From NCBI RefSeq assembly GCF_008831285.2, contig NC_045138.2, positions 38,555,115-38,619,114 on the forward strand: DNA of 64,000 bases. The letters run 5' to 3'. The stretch comes from Nymphaea colorata (lineage: Eukaryota > Streptophyta > Magnoliopsida > Nymphaeales > Nymphaeaceae). Position 1 is the first letter of the stretch; each line of letters starts with the position of its first letter. The notes under the pieces were generated by a model, which worked only from the letters and a program-made list of their open reading frames with translations, had not been told where the DNA came from and did no database searches. Of the stretch, positions 1-12,174 are shown in pieces. A program made the translations under genes and the position numbers.

Positions 1-110
1 CTCTTTTTCCCAATTTTGTTGTAGATTGAGTTTCCCTTTTCCCTCTTTTTCCCAATTTTGTTGTAGATTGAGTTTCCCTTTTCCCTCTTTTTCTCAATTT
101 TGTTGTAGGG
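1..110. repeat. 42-bp tandem repeat cut by the window edge
   Basis: A unit beginning CTCTTTTTCCCAATTTTGTT recurs at about positions 1, 43 and 85, giving about 2.6 copies of a 42-bp period. The third copy carries a C-to-T change and then diverges. The array may extend left of the window. No coding function is seen. Confidence 0.85.
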
Positions 111-822
111 ACTTTGTCTTCTTTCTGTCGCTTGCCAGTTTCCCTTCCTCTCATACCACTGCCATTGCCTGACTTTTCATTGTAGATCAAATTAATACAT
201 TCGACCATCTTAGCTTTCACATAACCAACTTAAACAGTGACGTTGACTATCTAGAGTTACTCAGAGCGGGCGGCAGATCGATGATTGAAAGAAAAACATA
301 AAGAAAGGTAAGAACTAATAATATGAATGACAAAAATACTTATCTCTTTGTTTTTTTCTTAACCGCCATTCATGATAAAATTGATATATACTAAGAATTC
401 ATCAAAATGTACCCATCTCTCGCTATGACCAATTCCAACTGCTAAATTTAATCACAATGAATTTGCAAGAAAGTGAGCTTGAACTCAATAAAGTACAAGA
501 TTGTACCTTCGACAACCCTCTCCTTCTGGCTTCTGATTTGTGGCGGAATGGGTCTAGAAATAACAACAATAATAATAATAACGGAAACCCGTGGGGCGCT
601 ATCCTTTCAATGACGAAATTTCGTCGTGCTTGCTTGGAGGAAAGTTATGGTCTTTAGCGTTTACGCTGTTGAGAAAACGAGTCAAGGGACTCTTTTCCTT
701 CATAATGCATGTGACCCATTATGTCCCAACATTGGGCATGTTTTTGCTACATAATTTGGATTTAAAAACTGGGGTGCCAATATCCACTGTTTGTTTAAAC
801 AACGAGTCCACAAACACAAAGT

Positions 823-1620
823 GTGGATTTCATATCGACTTCATGTTTGAATTATAAAGTTATCAAACATAGCTTAAAATAAAGACGTAAAAAATAAATA
901 AAAAGAAGAATAGAGAAAAGGAATCGGGCGAGTTTGTGACTCTTGAGAGGAGTTGGAGGAGGTCGCTTTGGAGACAAAATTTCCTCGAATCTATGAGCTG
1001 CCCCACATCCCTCCATAGGCGGGCTCGGCCAGGTCTTCTACAAGGTGGAACCTCCACACCCTTTAGCATGATTGGTCTCTCCCTTCCCTTGGTATTACTT
1101 TTTCTAGTATAATTTATGACGGGATTGATTTTTCTTTGTTGTTTGAATTTTTTTGTGTTATAAAATTGTTTTCTTGTTGGATAATAAAGGACTTAGAAGT
1201 TGAAACTTGTCCAAAGGAGTCCAACATTTTTTACTTAATTGTGGATTTCATATCGACTTCATGTTTGAGATATAAAGTTATCAAACATAGCTTAAAATAA
1301 GTAAAAATTAAAATAAAGGCATAATAAATAAATAAATAAATAAAACAATAGAAAAAAAAGGGCATAGAATGTCTGCACCCATCGACAACTTGAGAGGAGT
1401 TGGAAGAGGTTGCTTTCGACACAAAATTTCCTCGAATCTATGACCCTCATGTCACAGCTACCCTTTGGGGCCCACATCTAAGTGGGTCCATTCTTCTACA
1501 TGATTGGTCTCTCCTTCGGTATTACTTTTTCTAGCGGGACGGGATTGATTTTTCTTTGTTGTTTCTTTTTTTTTTTTTTCCTGTGTTATGAAATTGTTTT
1601 CTTTTTCGATAATAAAGCAC
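823..1620. repeat. Diverged direct repeat of about 400 bp, two copies
   Basis: The block starting near 823 (GTGGATTTCATATCGACTTC) is repeated from about 1241 with the same order of sub-motifs: ATAAAGTTATCAAACATAGC, TTGAGAGGAGTTGGA, AAAATTTCCTCGAATCTATG, CATGATTGGTCTCTC and GGGATTGATTTTTCTTTGTT. The copies differ by substitutions and indels, so the duplication is old. There is no coding signal in either copy. Confidence 0.75.
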
Positions 1621-2724
1621 CTACCGAGAAAAGGGCGAAGGTCTCGCTATTCTCCAATTTAAAATATAAGGGAAAATGGTGCAAAGTTTTTTCCTTTTTT
1701 TCTGCTAGAAAGGACTCAAAATTGGATCTACGTTCATGCAATGTTTGACACAATATGAAAGTGAAAATGATGTGAAGTTTGTTGTTTTCATCACTAAAAA
1801 AAGACTCCTATTGACCTTTCATAGATAGCGCTTGCCAGATTTTAAAGAACAAAAGTGAAAATGGTGTAAAGCTTTTCCTTGTTCATCACTAAAAAAGGAC
1901 TCAAAATTTTCATCTTTTAGCTCAACAAAGCCAAACCAGAGAAGGAAAAAAAAGAGCAATTCCTGTTGACCAATTCGACATGTTGGTGGCGATTTCTTGT
2001 CGAAAGCGGACAGAGTTATGACAGTTTTCCTGATATTTTGTTTCTTTATGCCATTCTTAGTTTGACCAAAATCATTTTTCATATATTGAAATTAATTCGA
2101 GTTCAAACTTCAAACATGTTTAAAAGTATATATCTTATACTATGTGTTATAAGTTTGTCGAACATTTTTACCGTCGCAGGTGGAACGACAGAAAACACAA
2201 GTCACACTCTCTCATAGTTTTGTAACATAAAGTATAAATATGGACCATAAATCTATGGAAAAATACTACCTAGAATTGTATTTTAGTCTACATTGTAGGG
2301 AAGGATGGCCTTTTAAAATGATAAGGTGTGGACTTAATTTGACACTTCCACATCCCTTGACCAACCTGTTGATGATGTAAGCAGTCTGGACCCAGTGGCC
2401 CAAAGTTGACTGACTCTCAGATCCATTCTCATTATTGTCGTCTTTAAGAACCCATAATTGACTTTTCAAATCAAACACAAGATGGACTATCTTAAGAACA
2501 AAACTCTATATTGAATCGGGTCATGTCCTGCACTCAGCTTCCAACTCAAATGCAAAAACTGTATGTCAATTCAACTTTACGCTAGTCAGATCAGAGGTTA
2601 GATGTGAGCTTCGGCTCTCTATTGAGCAGTAGGTCTCCTTCACTCATCTGAAATTCAACTTTGAAGTTAAAAAAAAAAAACAATTTTACACTAAATGGCT
2701 TCAAATTAGAGCGTCATCGCGTTC

Positions 2725-2900
2725 TAAGGGGTTTGGCATAACTGGTTGAGCCAGTGACTGTAAAAAATGAGCTCCGGGTTTAAATTTTATGAGCACCAAC
2801 CTCTTTCATAAGCCAAAGCAAGCATAAGCCCTGAGAGTGCTAGTTTTAGGGTTTTACACTGTTAGACAAGCGATCAAAGTCTTTCGCCTTAACCACGATT
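2725..2900 (+). mobile_element. SINE-like (tRNA-derived) element, tentative
   Basis: TTGGCATAACTGGTTGAGCC near 2732 resembles a tRNA-type A box. GGGTTTAAATTTTATG, about 45 bp downstream, sits where a degenerate B box would be. This arrangement is typical of plant tRNA-derived SINEs. No clear A/T tail or target duplication was found, so this is a structural guess. Confidence 0.35.
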
Positions 2901-3151
2901 TCCTAGAAAGTAACTATTTTCTCAACTATTAATAAATTAAACTTAGCAAACTTGTTTGCATGATGGAATCTATTCCTGAAAAAGGTTTCAGTTATTAACT
3001 TATTATTTCTTTTCTCTATTGTTGGTCAAAAAGGTGCATTGTTTGGTTGGCTGGCTGTTAGCAGAGGGTCTCTTTCATCGGTCACCTTTTTGGATTGGAT
3101 CACTTTTTATCTACACGCATGTTCCAGAGAGAGAAAGAATCTTGGTGTGTG

Positions 3152-3154
<3 letters not shown>

Positions 3155-3182
<28 letters not shown>
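3155..3182. repeat. TA dinucleotide microsatellite
   Basis: An uninterrupted run of alternating T and A. Similar runs occur near 17674-17699, 20036-20057, 21187-21219 and 51500-51520. Confidence 0.9.
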
Positions 3183-3183
<1 letters not shown>

Positions 3184-3458
3184 TTTTGATAATCTCCGAT
3201 CGACTGGTGTTGGCAGTTGCTTATATGAACTCATATTCTTCATATTAGCTATCTACATAGTTTAGTTTATTACATGTTGGTGTCTTGATTTTTTATGTTA
3301 GTGCTTCTTAATAAAAATTTTTTTGACTTTGCCAATGTTCTAATGAATTGAAAATATAAATAGATGCACAATTGCTAAAAAACATATACCACACATTTAC
3401 TCTTGTGATAAATTCATACGAAAATACAAGGGTTGACTGCAAAAAAGGCTTGCCTTGC

Positions 3459-3610
3459 TAGGGATGAACATGTGGGTGCCTAATATACACTTGTTCGCCG
3501 GGCCTACCTACCCGCTTTAGGGTGCGGGTAGACACGAAAAATGGCCGAAATCTGGTTTGAGGATTCTGTCAAATTTTTATTAATGCCGGACCAACCCATT
3601 TGCAACCCTA
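3459..3610. mobile_element. Short hAT-like MITE
   Basis: The left end reads TAGGGATGAACATGTGGGT. The right end, read on the opposite strand, is TAGGGTTGCAAATGGGTTGG, so the ends form imperfect terminal inverted repeats starting TAGGG, as in many plant hAT elements. Length is about 152 bp. An exact 8-bp target duplication is not apparent. Confidence 0.5.
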
Positions 3611-4253
3611 GCCAGGTCTTTCGATGATAGGTGGAGCCCACACATCCAATGAGATGAAAGTTCAAAAACATAATGTGGTGAACTTTTTCTCCTTAAAAAG
3701 AGCCAACTGTCATGAACCCTACTCTCTACCTTATAAGGTCCTCCAATTATTTAAAAAAGGCAACATTTTTTTGTTTATATGAATTGCCATTTTTGGTCTC
3801 AAATATTATGAATGAAAACAAAAAGAAAGTGTTTGACATTGACCTCTTCTAAGAAGGCAACTTGGTTGTTACGGCATTCTACATGCAACGGTAGAATGCG
3901 TCAACCACCTTAACGCTATACGGCAGAAATTACATGGTAGAGCCGGGTTGAAGGTGCATTACATCGTCACATAGGTGGAATGCCATAATAAATAACTGAT
4001 CCGCTCTTTTAGTGGTAATGGATAAGGGCATACACAAATTCAGAAGTTCTCTAAGCATATGGTTGCAAATGTGCTAGTTGTAGGACATAGTACAATAACA
4101 ATTGAATTCACTGAATTTTAAAAATGCCAAAGCCCTCATACTGCATCTGACTCATTTCTGATCCTAGTTAAGTTTATAATGTGTAAGGATCAACATTTTT
4201 GCTTCTGCCATCAATACTTTGTTTTGCTGTTTTTAATCCTAAAACATGTGTTT

Positions 4254-4710
4254 AAGGATGTCAACAGATCAGATTAAATATATTTACCTGATATTTACAT
4301 ATTTAGATTCAAATACAAATCAAGAAAAATGTTATCGTATCTTAATTTAAATTTTAAATTTGAATTGGATCTGATTTCGACTTTCACATCCAAATCTAAA
4401 TCTTACTTTTGGATTGACCAACCTGGACTACATTATGATATGTCAAAAATTTGACTTTCAAAATGTATATATATTGAATAAAGGACATGTATTTGAATCT
4501 AAGTCCAAATTTAAACCGAAATCCAAATCCGGATAGACAATTACTTGAAAACGGGATTCAAACCTGAATGGATGTTATTACCCATCCAATTTTTTAATCG
4601 GATAATTAAATTTGTTTTTGGATGTTAAATTTCTTTTTCCATATCTGATTTTTTTTTAAAAATACTTCAATCAGATATTCTATCCAAATCCGATTTATCG
4701 ATGCCCCTGT
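4254..4710. mobile_element. Probable non-autonomous hAT remnant
   Basis: The left end, AAGGATGTCAACAGATCAGA, pairs imperfectly with the complement of the right end, ATCCGATTTATCGATGCCCC. The interior is full of degenerate GGATCTGATTTGGAT-like words on both strands, typical of plant hAT-derived repeats. Target duplication is not resolved and there is no transposase frame. Confidence 0.4.
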
Positions 4711-5149
4711 TGCAGTTTGTACCAAAAAATCGGTTACCATCCAGTGTATTAACTTATTACATGAAAGAAAATTCACCGAGAAATGCGGCAAAAAGAAGGG
4801 TGCTTCACGTTCCACTCGTTCCCTCGCGGCCCACTTTTACAAGGCCCCGCTCGTGTCGTGACGTCCGCCCACCGCCATTTCTTTTTCTTTTTCTTGGATT
4901 TGGACGACAAAATCATGCAGCTGATCCTCTGAGCAGGGGGCGTTATCATTTTCGACAAAAGGTGAAAAATTCGATTACGTTTGTTTGACGCCCATGATCG
5001 GCAGCTCTAAAAGTTAAAGCGCGTGGGACTTGTTTATATTTTATACACAGAAACTTTGAGGGACGTGGTTTGCCTGTGATCGTGTAGGGGGGCTCTCTTC
5101 TCCATATATTTCGTGTTCCTAGGCGCCTAGCCACTCCTAGGCAACGTTG

Positions 5150-6394
5150 GTAATTGGTAGTACTCGGGGAGGCGTTTCCTTTTCGTTTTCCTTGGCGGGT
5201 GGTGTTATTCGAGTGCGAGAATCTACCTGTCTAAGGATCGTAAGTACAATCTTCCCTCTTGTGTTGTTTAGATCTTCTCTGTGATTCTGTTCTTCGTTAG
5301 CAAACCACAGAACGCGTCGAGAGATCGAACTTGGTAGTCAGGTTTCTTTTCCTTTTCTTTTTTGTTCTTTCGGAATTCGTGTTCCTTGTTTCTTTTTTTT
5401 CTTTTTTAGTGATCGTGGTGATGTCTAAAGTAGAACCATGATGGTTTCTCACTTGTTTGGCTAGTTTTTGCTGTTCTTTTCTGTGATATGGGTTGTTTTT
5501 ATTGTGATTCACGGTGGTTTGTTTTGCTGAAATTTGAAGTTGGTTGGTCTTTGTATTGGATCTTTCCCTGAAAACAGGACGCCTTTCTAGGTGGTTAGAG
5601 AAGCAATGAACTTTGTACTTTATCTTGCTCTTTGCTTGGTTATTTTCAATGGTTATTCTGCCATTGTTGCAAGAGAAGGTTGTCAATTGTTCATTCTTAA
5701 CAATGAGCCTACGGCACCTTATCTAACCTTTCCTCTGTTATATATATCTATGTATTATATATGCACACACAGATAGTTTTCTACTTCATTAATTTTTGGT
5801 GCTGAACCGGTTGTCTTCGGTGTTGAGAAAATCCAAGGAAGATCGTGTAGTTTGTGAACGCAAATACAGCAAAACTCCACCACGGATGCGGCTCAAAAAT
5901 GGATATAAAGTTTATTTACTTCCATCATTTTGACATTGATGTTTGGAAAGCTGGCTACAGTTGCAGACGTTGGTGAGGTCACAAAACATAGAACCAAAAT
6001 TCCAGTAAAAAAGGAAGTTTTTCTTGTATATTCAGATTGGCCTTGTGACAGTAAATACCAAATTATGAACCAGTCACTAGGTTGAGCACAAACTAATTGC
6101 TAACTGTGTATCTTCAATATTTTGCTCAGTAGTTGTGTGTATGTCTTGCTGCTCAGATTCTTAGTGGGATTAGATTCATTCCACTCTCTTAAATCGTCAA
6201 GAATGGCAAGAGTACATTTACACTAAAATTTAAATTCTTTTTTTTCATTTGTTGACAAGTAACTAATGCCTTTCTGTGATTTGGTTCTAATATAATAAGT
6301 TCATCCTTATGCACTTTGAGCATTGATGCTTTCGTTTGAATGTGACTGCTTGACAAGTGTTCTAACTTAAGTGTCTTCATAGAATTTTTTGTAG
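5150..6394 (+). promoter_or_regulatory. Probable 5' leader and leader intron of the aspartate oxidase gene
   Basis: A good donor, GGATC|GTAAGT, lies at 5239/5240. A TTTTTTGTAG acceptor sits directly before the ATG at 6395. Together these suggest a leader exon ending at 5239 and a leader intron of about 1.15 kb. An internal acceptor (GAAAACAG at about 5578) precedes a short frame (5606-5776) whose N terminus looks like a signal peptide. That could mark an alternative leader exon or uORF. This is inferred from splice signals only. Confidence 0.4.
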
Positions 6395-9300
6395 ATGGCA
6401 AGTCTGGTGCTCTCTGGAAGTGTAAACCTGCGCCACACAGTTCATCTGGATTTAAATAATGATCAGAAGTTTTCTTCTCCAGTGTTTGGCACAAAATCCA
6501 AGAAATTCATTCAAGGGCAAAACATATGGTATATTATTATTTTTATCACATCTTTGATTAGTGAACCCTGTATTTAAGCGCAGAGAGTTTCACATCCTCC
6601 CACTCGCACAATAGTGTATGTGATTTCTTTGATATTTTAGGCCTATTACTACAGCATGGTTGGTAGGGTTTTTGGTCTGGTCTAGTTCCAGGCTTCCAGC
6701 ATCTTGTATTTGTGTCATTTGATTCAAATCTAAATTACAGGATTTCTTTTTTCTTCAACAATTAATGGCCACAAAAGTTTATATCTAAGAATTTGCAGTT
6801 CTAATTGTATTCCTGCTTTACTTTTTGCAATAAAAACATGTACACAGTGTGCAATCTAAATTTGAGTTGCTGTCCTAGTTGGGAAAAACTGTTGCAGATC
6901 CACTGTCCTAATATATTGCACTATCTTTAAAGTATTGTGCCTTTGGAAAGGCACCATAAATTCAAAATAATTCTTATTGACATGTTTTGTTACTGTACTT
7001 TATTGACATGTTTTGTTACTGTACTTGGGTCTGTTAGCAGCGCTGCTAGTGCAGATGCTTCAATCATATTATTTGTGAAGGCCCTATGAGAAGTTACAGA
7101 TTACACTTTACAGAATTATAGTGCAATTGTTTTTCATGTTTTTTCCCTCCAGGTTTCATCTAGAATTCTCACTGCACATTTGAGCCATTCCAAACTTTTC
7201 TGAATGTACGGTCTGAGTGTTACTTTGTCCATAATTTAATGCTTGGTATGTCTTTACAGGCTACATGGTGGCTGCAGGTTGTGGAAGGTTCAAGGTTATG
7301 GCCATCGAGTATCTTCTTTTCCTAACAAGAAACGTACAGTGATACAGTCAAGCATCAGAGAGAAAACAACCAAATTTTTTGACTTTGTAGTAATTGGAAG
7401 TGGAGTTGCTGGCCTTCGTTATGCCCTTGATGTTTCCAAATATGGCACTGTTGCTGTCATTACAAAAGCCGAACCTCATGATTGTAATACAAATTATGCT
7501 CAGGGTGGTGTAAGTGCTGTTTTAAGTCCTTCTGACTCTGTTGAGAACCACATGAGAGATACCATTGTTGCAGGGGCATATTTGTGTGATGAGGAAACCG
7601 TCAGAGTAAGAACCTATATCACTTTTATGCTTATATGTTGTTTCTTAATAAGGGCTTAAATATTTCAATAATTATGTGAGTTTTTGTTTGTCTGTCTTGC
7701 GCCTTCATATATGCTGGTGAAGACTCGGAAGGCTGCTGGGCACACATAGGGGCAATTTAGATGTCATTTGGTTGATCTTAGAACTGTGCCGGCTCACCTG
7801 ATCTGGTCCCTAGAAGTGGCAGTTGGATTACATTGTTTGTCACTTGTTCACCAATTCACATCCTGAATATATGATGACAATGTATAGCGAAAGGTAGTGA
7901 TGAACATAAACTTGGTAAATCTGCAAAAAGAAAAAAGAGCACATAATATAACAGATTAAAGAGCAAAGAGGACAATTAGAATAATTTTATTGGTTAAAAA
8001 AAACAGAACTATGTGCAATTTCTTATCTCTATTGATATACGTATGCATTATTTATATTGATATGTGTGTGTATGCATGTTGATACTAAAAATTCAGTAGA
8101 TTTTCTAGAGCAAAATCAGGTTGTCATCTATTTCACCATGCTATGTAGCCCAGCAACAAAAACCCTTCATCTGGTTGTCAATGTACTCTCATCAGTACAT
8201 TGGCTACTCTTACAGGACCAGACGTGTGGAGACCTGAACTCAATTCAATTTCAAACCCTTCTAATTTCCATGTAGCGAGGTTTTGTTTGTTTTGGCAGCA
8301 TGAATATGGTTCCTTTGTTTAATGTGCACATGATTACTTGTTTAGAAATGGTTGTGTAACTTTGACATATCAGAGCTGACAACTCTTTACCATCCATGCA
8401 AATGCGTTAGCATGCTTTTTGAGCTTCTATAAGTTTGTTATCTTTTGAATGTGTTAGCAGTACAGTCATGATCCTGGCATTAAATAGTCGTATTGAATGT
8501 CCAACCATAATTATATTGTCTGTTTAATAGAAAGTTGGAAACCACCCTTTGGAGTAATATTCTTTATACATGCAGGTTTCTCCAAGAACTTCAAAACTGA
8601 ATGGCCCGTGGTTTCAGATTTAGTCACAATGCAGCTGGCACCATGTGCATGCATTTGTCCAAAAAGCATATATAGATCAAGTTGTACAATATGAAGTTCC
8701 CTAGAGAGGTTGCGGAAGAGAGAGAGCAAAGTGGGGGGGGGGGATAGAGAGAGAGCAAGGGGGGAGTGAGAGAGAGAGAGAAAGAGAGAGGTGTAAAATG
8801 GAGGCAACTATTACATTTGGATTTTGTAAGTAAAGAGTTTCTGTTTTCTAATTAGGCTATTGATTAAGACACTTTGCTCGCTCTAAAAGGGAAGTTTACT
8901 TTTAAATTCTATAAAGAGGATGACCTGAGTAACTATTGGACTGATTATCCATGATAGTGGATATATAGGATTATGATTTATGTTGCATGAGCATGGTTTT
9001 GCAAGGTTTCAAAATCAAAGGCCTGAAATTGTTTATAAATTTCCAAGCCTCAAAGTGACATAGATTTAATTGACAAAACATGACCCAAACGTTGATTCTT
9101 AATGAGAACCATGCTCGCATGTACATGAGGCCATTTGCAAAATATAGGCTGAAAGAGTGTTGTTTGTGCATGGTGTTCATGGACAGTTGGTTCATTTGGA
9201 AATCAAACATAAATCAGCTAGATTAGTCACTTAGATAAATTTTAATGTAATTCAACGTGAGATAAGTTTGGCGTTCTAAGGTGATTAGCAAGGCTGTCAT

Positions 9301-12174
9301 TGCATTTAAGCAGATGGACTTGTACTGTCAATTTCAAAATGTTTTCAATTGGTTATTCTATTCATTTTCCTTTTAAGGTTGATGTATGCTTGCTTCTTTA
9401 TCTTAGTTGAAGTTGAAATTGGGTTTGGTATTTCTTTTATTAGGTTCTGCTCTTGTATCATCTTTGGGATGCTCTATATATTCAACAAGATTTTTCGTTT
9501 TAAATTTCCAAATATACCTTATTCTGCAGCTGTAAATCTATACTTACATGCACAATCTTCATTTAGGTGGTGTGTACTGAAGGTCCAGATAGAGTCAAAG
9601 AGCTAATAAATGAGTTTGGTGCATCATTTGACTATGGGGAAGATGGAAACCTACATCTTGCAAGAGAAGGCGGGCATTCTCATCGAAGAATTGTTCATGC
9701 TGCTGATATGACCGGAAGAGAAATTGAACGTGCTTTACTTAAAGCTGTTGATAATGATCCTAGGATATTTATGTTTGAGCACCATTTTGCAATTGATCTG
9801 CTGACCTCTCAGGTTTGTATTTCGAAATTACTTTGATTCTGCTTGATCTGATATGCTATTTATTCTGCTGTAATCTTACAAAGATAGGTCTACTAGCAGT
9901 CTCAAATGCGTTGGTGCATATTTGGTATCTGAAGGTTCTGTTTCCAAAGATCATGAAACTGTGGAAATGGTATCATGTAAAATGTGCCAAAAATTGTTGA
10001 CAAAAACTGAAATCAAACTACCTTCACGTATCTACTCGAGTGGTTGCTTCACTAATTAGTTAGCTGGAGTTGTCAAGCCAATGACTTGTGGATCATAGCC
10101 TTCTGAGTGAGCCGACCTTTGGATGTTTCTTTGATTGAACTTTTGTTCTGACTGCACCATGCTCATACTACATTGTCTTTGACTTTTGCAGAACGCCCAG
10201 GAGATTTCTTGTCATGGGGTTGATACATTGAACACTGAAACACAAGAGGTAAGGGCATGGTGTGAAAGGCACCAGCTATCATTCTGAGTGACTAGAGATG
10301 CTATTTGGATTACATATTCTTTATTTGAGGTTTTCTTCATTAGTCTTGTTTAATTTTCAGATTGTCCGTTTCATCTCAAAAGTAACCATGCTTGCTTCAG
10401 GCGGAGTGGGGCATATTTATCCCTCAACTACGAACCCATTGGTACGTAAACTTTACCTTCTTGGACATGTTTTAAATTACAGTATCTAAGAGGCCATAGT
10501 ATTTCGCTATGAAATCTGAGGAAGTTTAGTTTTTTCAAATGCTATGTTCTTGTTATAAGCATTTCTATCAAGTGAAACAGTTGGAAGGTCTTCAACAAAG
10601 ACTTTAATTTATATGTTTGGTTCAAACGTTTGCTGGAAAGTATTTGTTTTAACATAGATTCCCTACCTGTGATTTTGTTGTAAAATATTGCAAAGGATAG
10701 AGGTTGTGGTTGACTTTATTTTATTTGAGTGGCTTTCAAAGGTTTCTTGGAAAGTGTTTGTCTTGACATAGGTTCCTTACCTGTGATTTTGTTGTAAAGT
10801 ACTGTAAAAGATAGAGGTTCTGATTGTTGTCTTGGTGAGGCCCATTACAGGGGCGCGTCTTTCTTATTCCTTCTTTATCATTAGGCTTCTTTCATATTCT
10901 ATAATCTTATTATGCAATAATTTCTTTATTCATTCACTTCCTTTGCGTCTTACTCTCCACTTATTTCTTTAAAATAACAACCACATGTACATCAATCTTA
11001 TTTTCACAATTTACTACTTCTCAGGTAGCCACTGGGGACGGCATTGCAATGGCACACCGAGCAAATGCAGTCATATCAAACATGGAGTAAGCATTTCAAG
11101 TTCTTAGGAGACTTTAAATGCTTAATAACATAGTGCACGTTTCTCATCCTGCTCTTTATAATCAGATTTGTGCAGTTCCATCCCACAGCCTTGGCTGATG
11201 AAGGATTGCCTGTTAAACAAGAAAGAGAAAATGCATTTCTAATCACAGAAGCTGTTCGTGGAGATGGTGGAATCCTGTATAATCAATCTATGGAAAGATT
11301 CATGCCACTGTATGATGAACGAGCTGAGTTGGCTCCAAGGGATGTAGTAGCTCGATCCATAGACGACCAACTGAAAAAACGTGGAGAAAAGTATGTTTTG
11401 CTTGATATAAGTCACAAGCCAAGGGATCAAATTTTGTCCCACTTTCCTACTATTGCAGCGGAATGCCTCCGGAGTGGGTTGGACATAACTCGTGAACCCA
11501 TACCTGTTGTCCCTGCTGCACATTATATGTGTGGAGGAGTTCAAGCTGGTCTTCATGGTGAAACAGCTGTACGTGGACTTTATGTTGCTGGGGAAGTTGC
11601 ATGCACAGGCTTACATGGGGCCAACCGTCTTGCTAGCAACTCTTTGCTTGAAGCTCTTGTTTTTGCACAAAGGGCAGTGGGTCCTTCTGTTGATCATGTT
11701 TCCAAGTCAACCCATGGTCTTGATCTCAAGGCTTCAAGTAACTGGGTCCGTCCTGAATTGCCCTTTTCTCTTGGGCAAGACACCCTCAAAGCTATCAGAA
11801 GGATAACGGGATCTATGCGGAAGGAATTGCAAACAATTATGTGGGATTATGTGGGAATAGTGAGATCAACTCAAAGGTTAGAGATAGCTGAGGAGAAACT
11901 TTGGGAGTTAGAAAAATCATGGGAAGATTTCATGTTCTGTTCTGGGTGGAAAACTCACATGGTTGGACTTGAAGTATGTGAGATGAGGAACCTTATATGT
12001 TGTGCAAGGTTGGTTGTTAGTAGTGCTTTGTCTCGGCATGAGAGCAGGGGGCTGCATTTCACAGTGGATTTTCCTTATGTTGAAGACAGCAAAAGGCTTC
12101 CAACGATCATATTTCCTGGGACTTCTGTGAAGGTCACATGGAGCTCTCAACAGCTCCATAGGACCTATTCGTGA
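6395..12174 (+). CDS. AO: L-aspartate oxidase, chloroplastic (NadB-type)
   Basis: FAD-dependent oxidase that converts L-aspartate to iminoaspartate, the first step of plastid NAD synthesis before quinolinate synthase. Seven coding exons: 6395-6528, 7260-7605, 9567-9812, 10192-10248, 10361-10441, 11025-11086 and 11166-12174, giving 644 aa with every junction in frame. The first 45 or so residues are a Ser/Lys/Asn-rich stretch consistent with a plastid transit peptide. The dinucleotide fold follows ([13 protein letters not shown]), then [13 protein letters not shown], the [20 protein letters not shown] segment, [18 protein letters not shown] and LDISHKPRD. The active-site/FAD region reads PAAHYMCGG and [19 protein letters not shown]. 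The C-terminal helical domain is present, so the protein is full length for the plant family. Family membership is secure; transit cleavage is inferred. Confidence 0.96.
6974..7025. repeat. 26-bp tandem duplication in aspartate oxidase intron
   Basis: TTATTGACATGTTTTGTTAC followed by TGTACT occurs twice head to tail without a mismatch. Confidence 0.85.
10615..10825. repeat. Diverged tandem duplication (about 110 bp) in aspartate oxidase intron
   Basis: The words GGAAAGTATTTGTTTTAACA, CCTGTGATTTTGTTGTAAA and GATAGAGGTT recur in the same order about 110 bp downstream, with scattered substitutions. The duplication is intronic, between the exons ending at 10441 and starting at 11025. Confidence 0.65.

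Larger units (their letters stand above)
111..5100. other. Intergenic region, transposon debris, no supported gene
   Basis: This stretch is AT-rich with only short open frames. The frame at 457-657 contains an Asn run made by an AAT/AAC microsatellite, and none of the frames resembles a known family. It holds a diverged direct repeat (823-1620), a SINE-like segment (about 2725-2900), a TA microsatellite (3155-3182) and two hAT-like remnants (3459-3610 and about 4254-4710). Confidence 0.6.

Noticed and set aside
457-857. Short frames near the left edge, one with an Asn run
   Set aside because: The Asn run is an AAT/AAC microsatellite; there are no family features or splice context.
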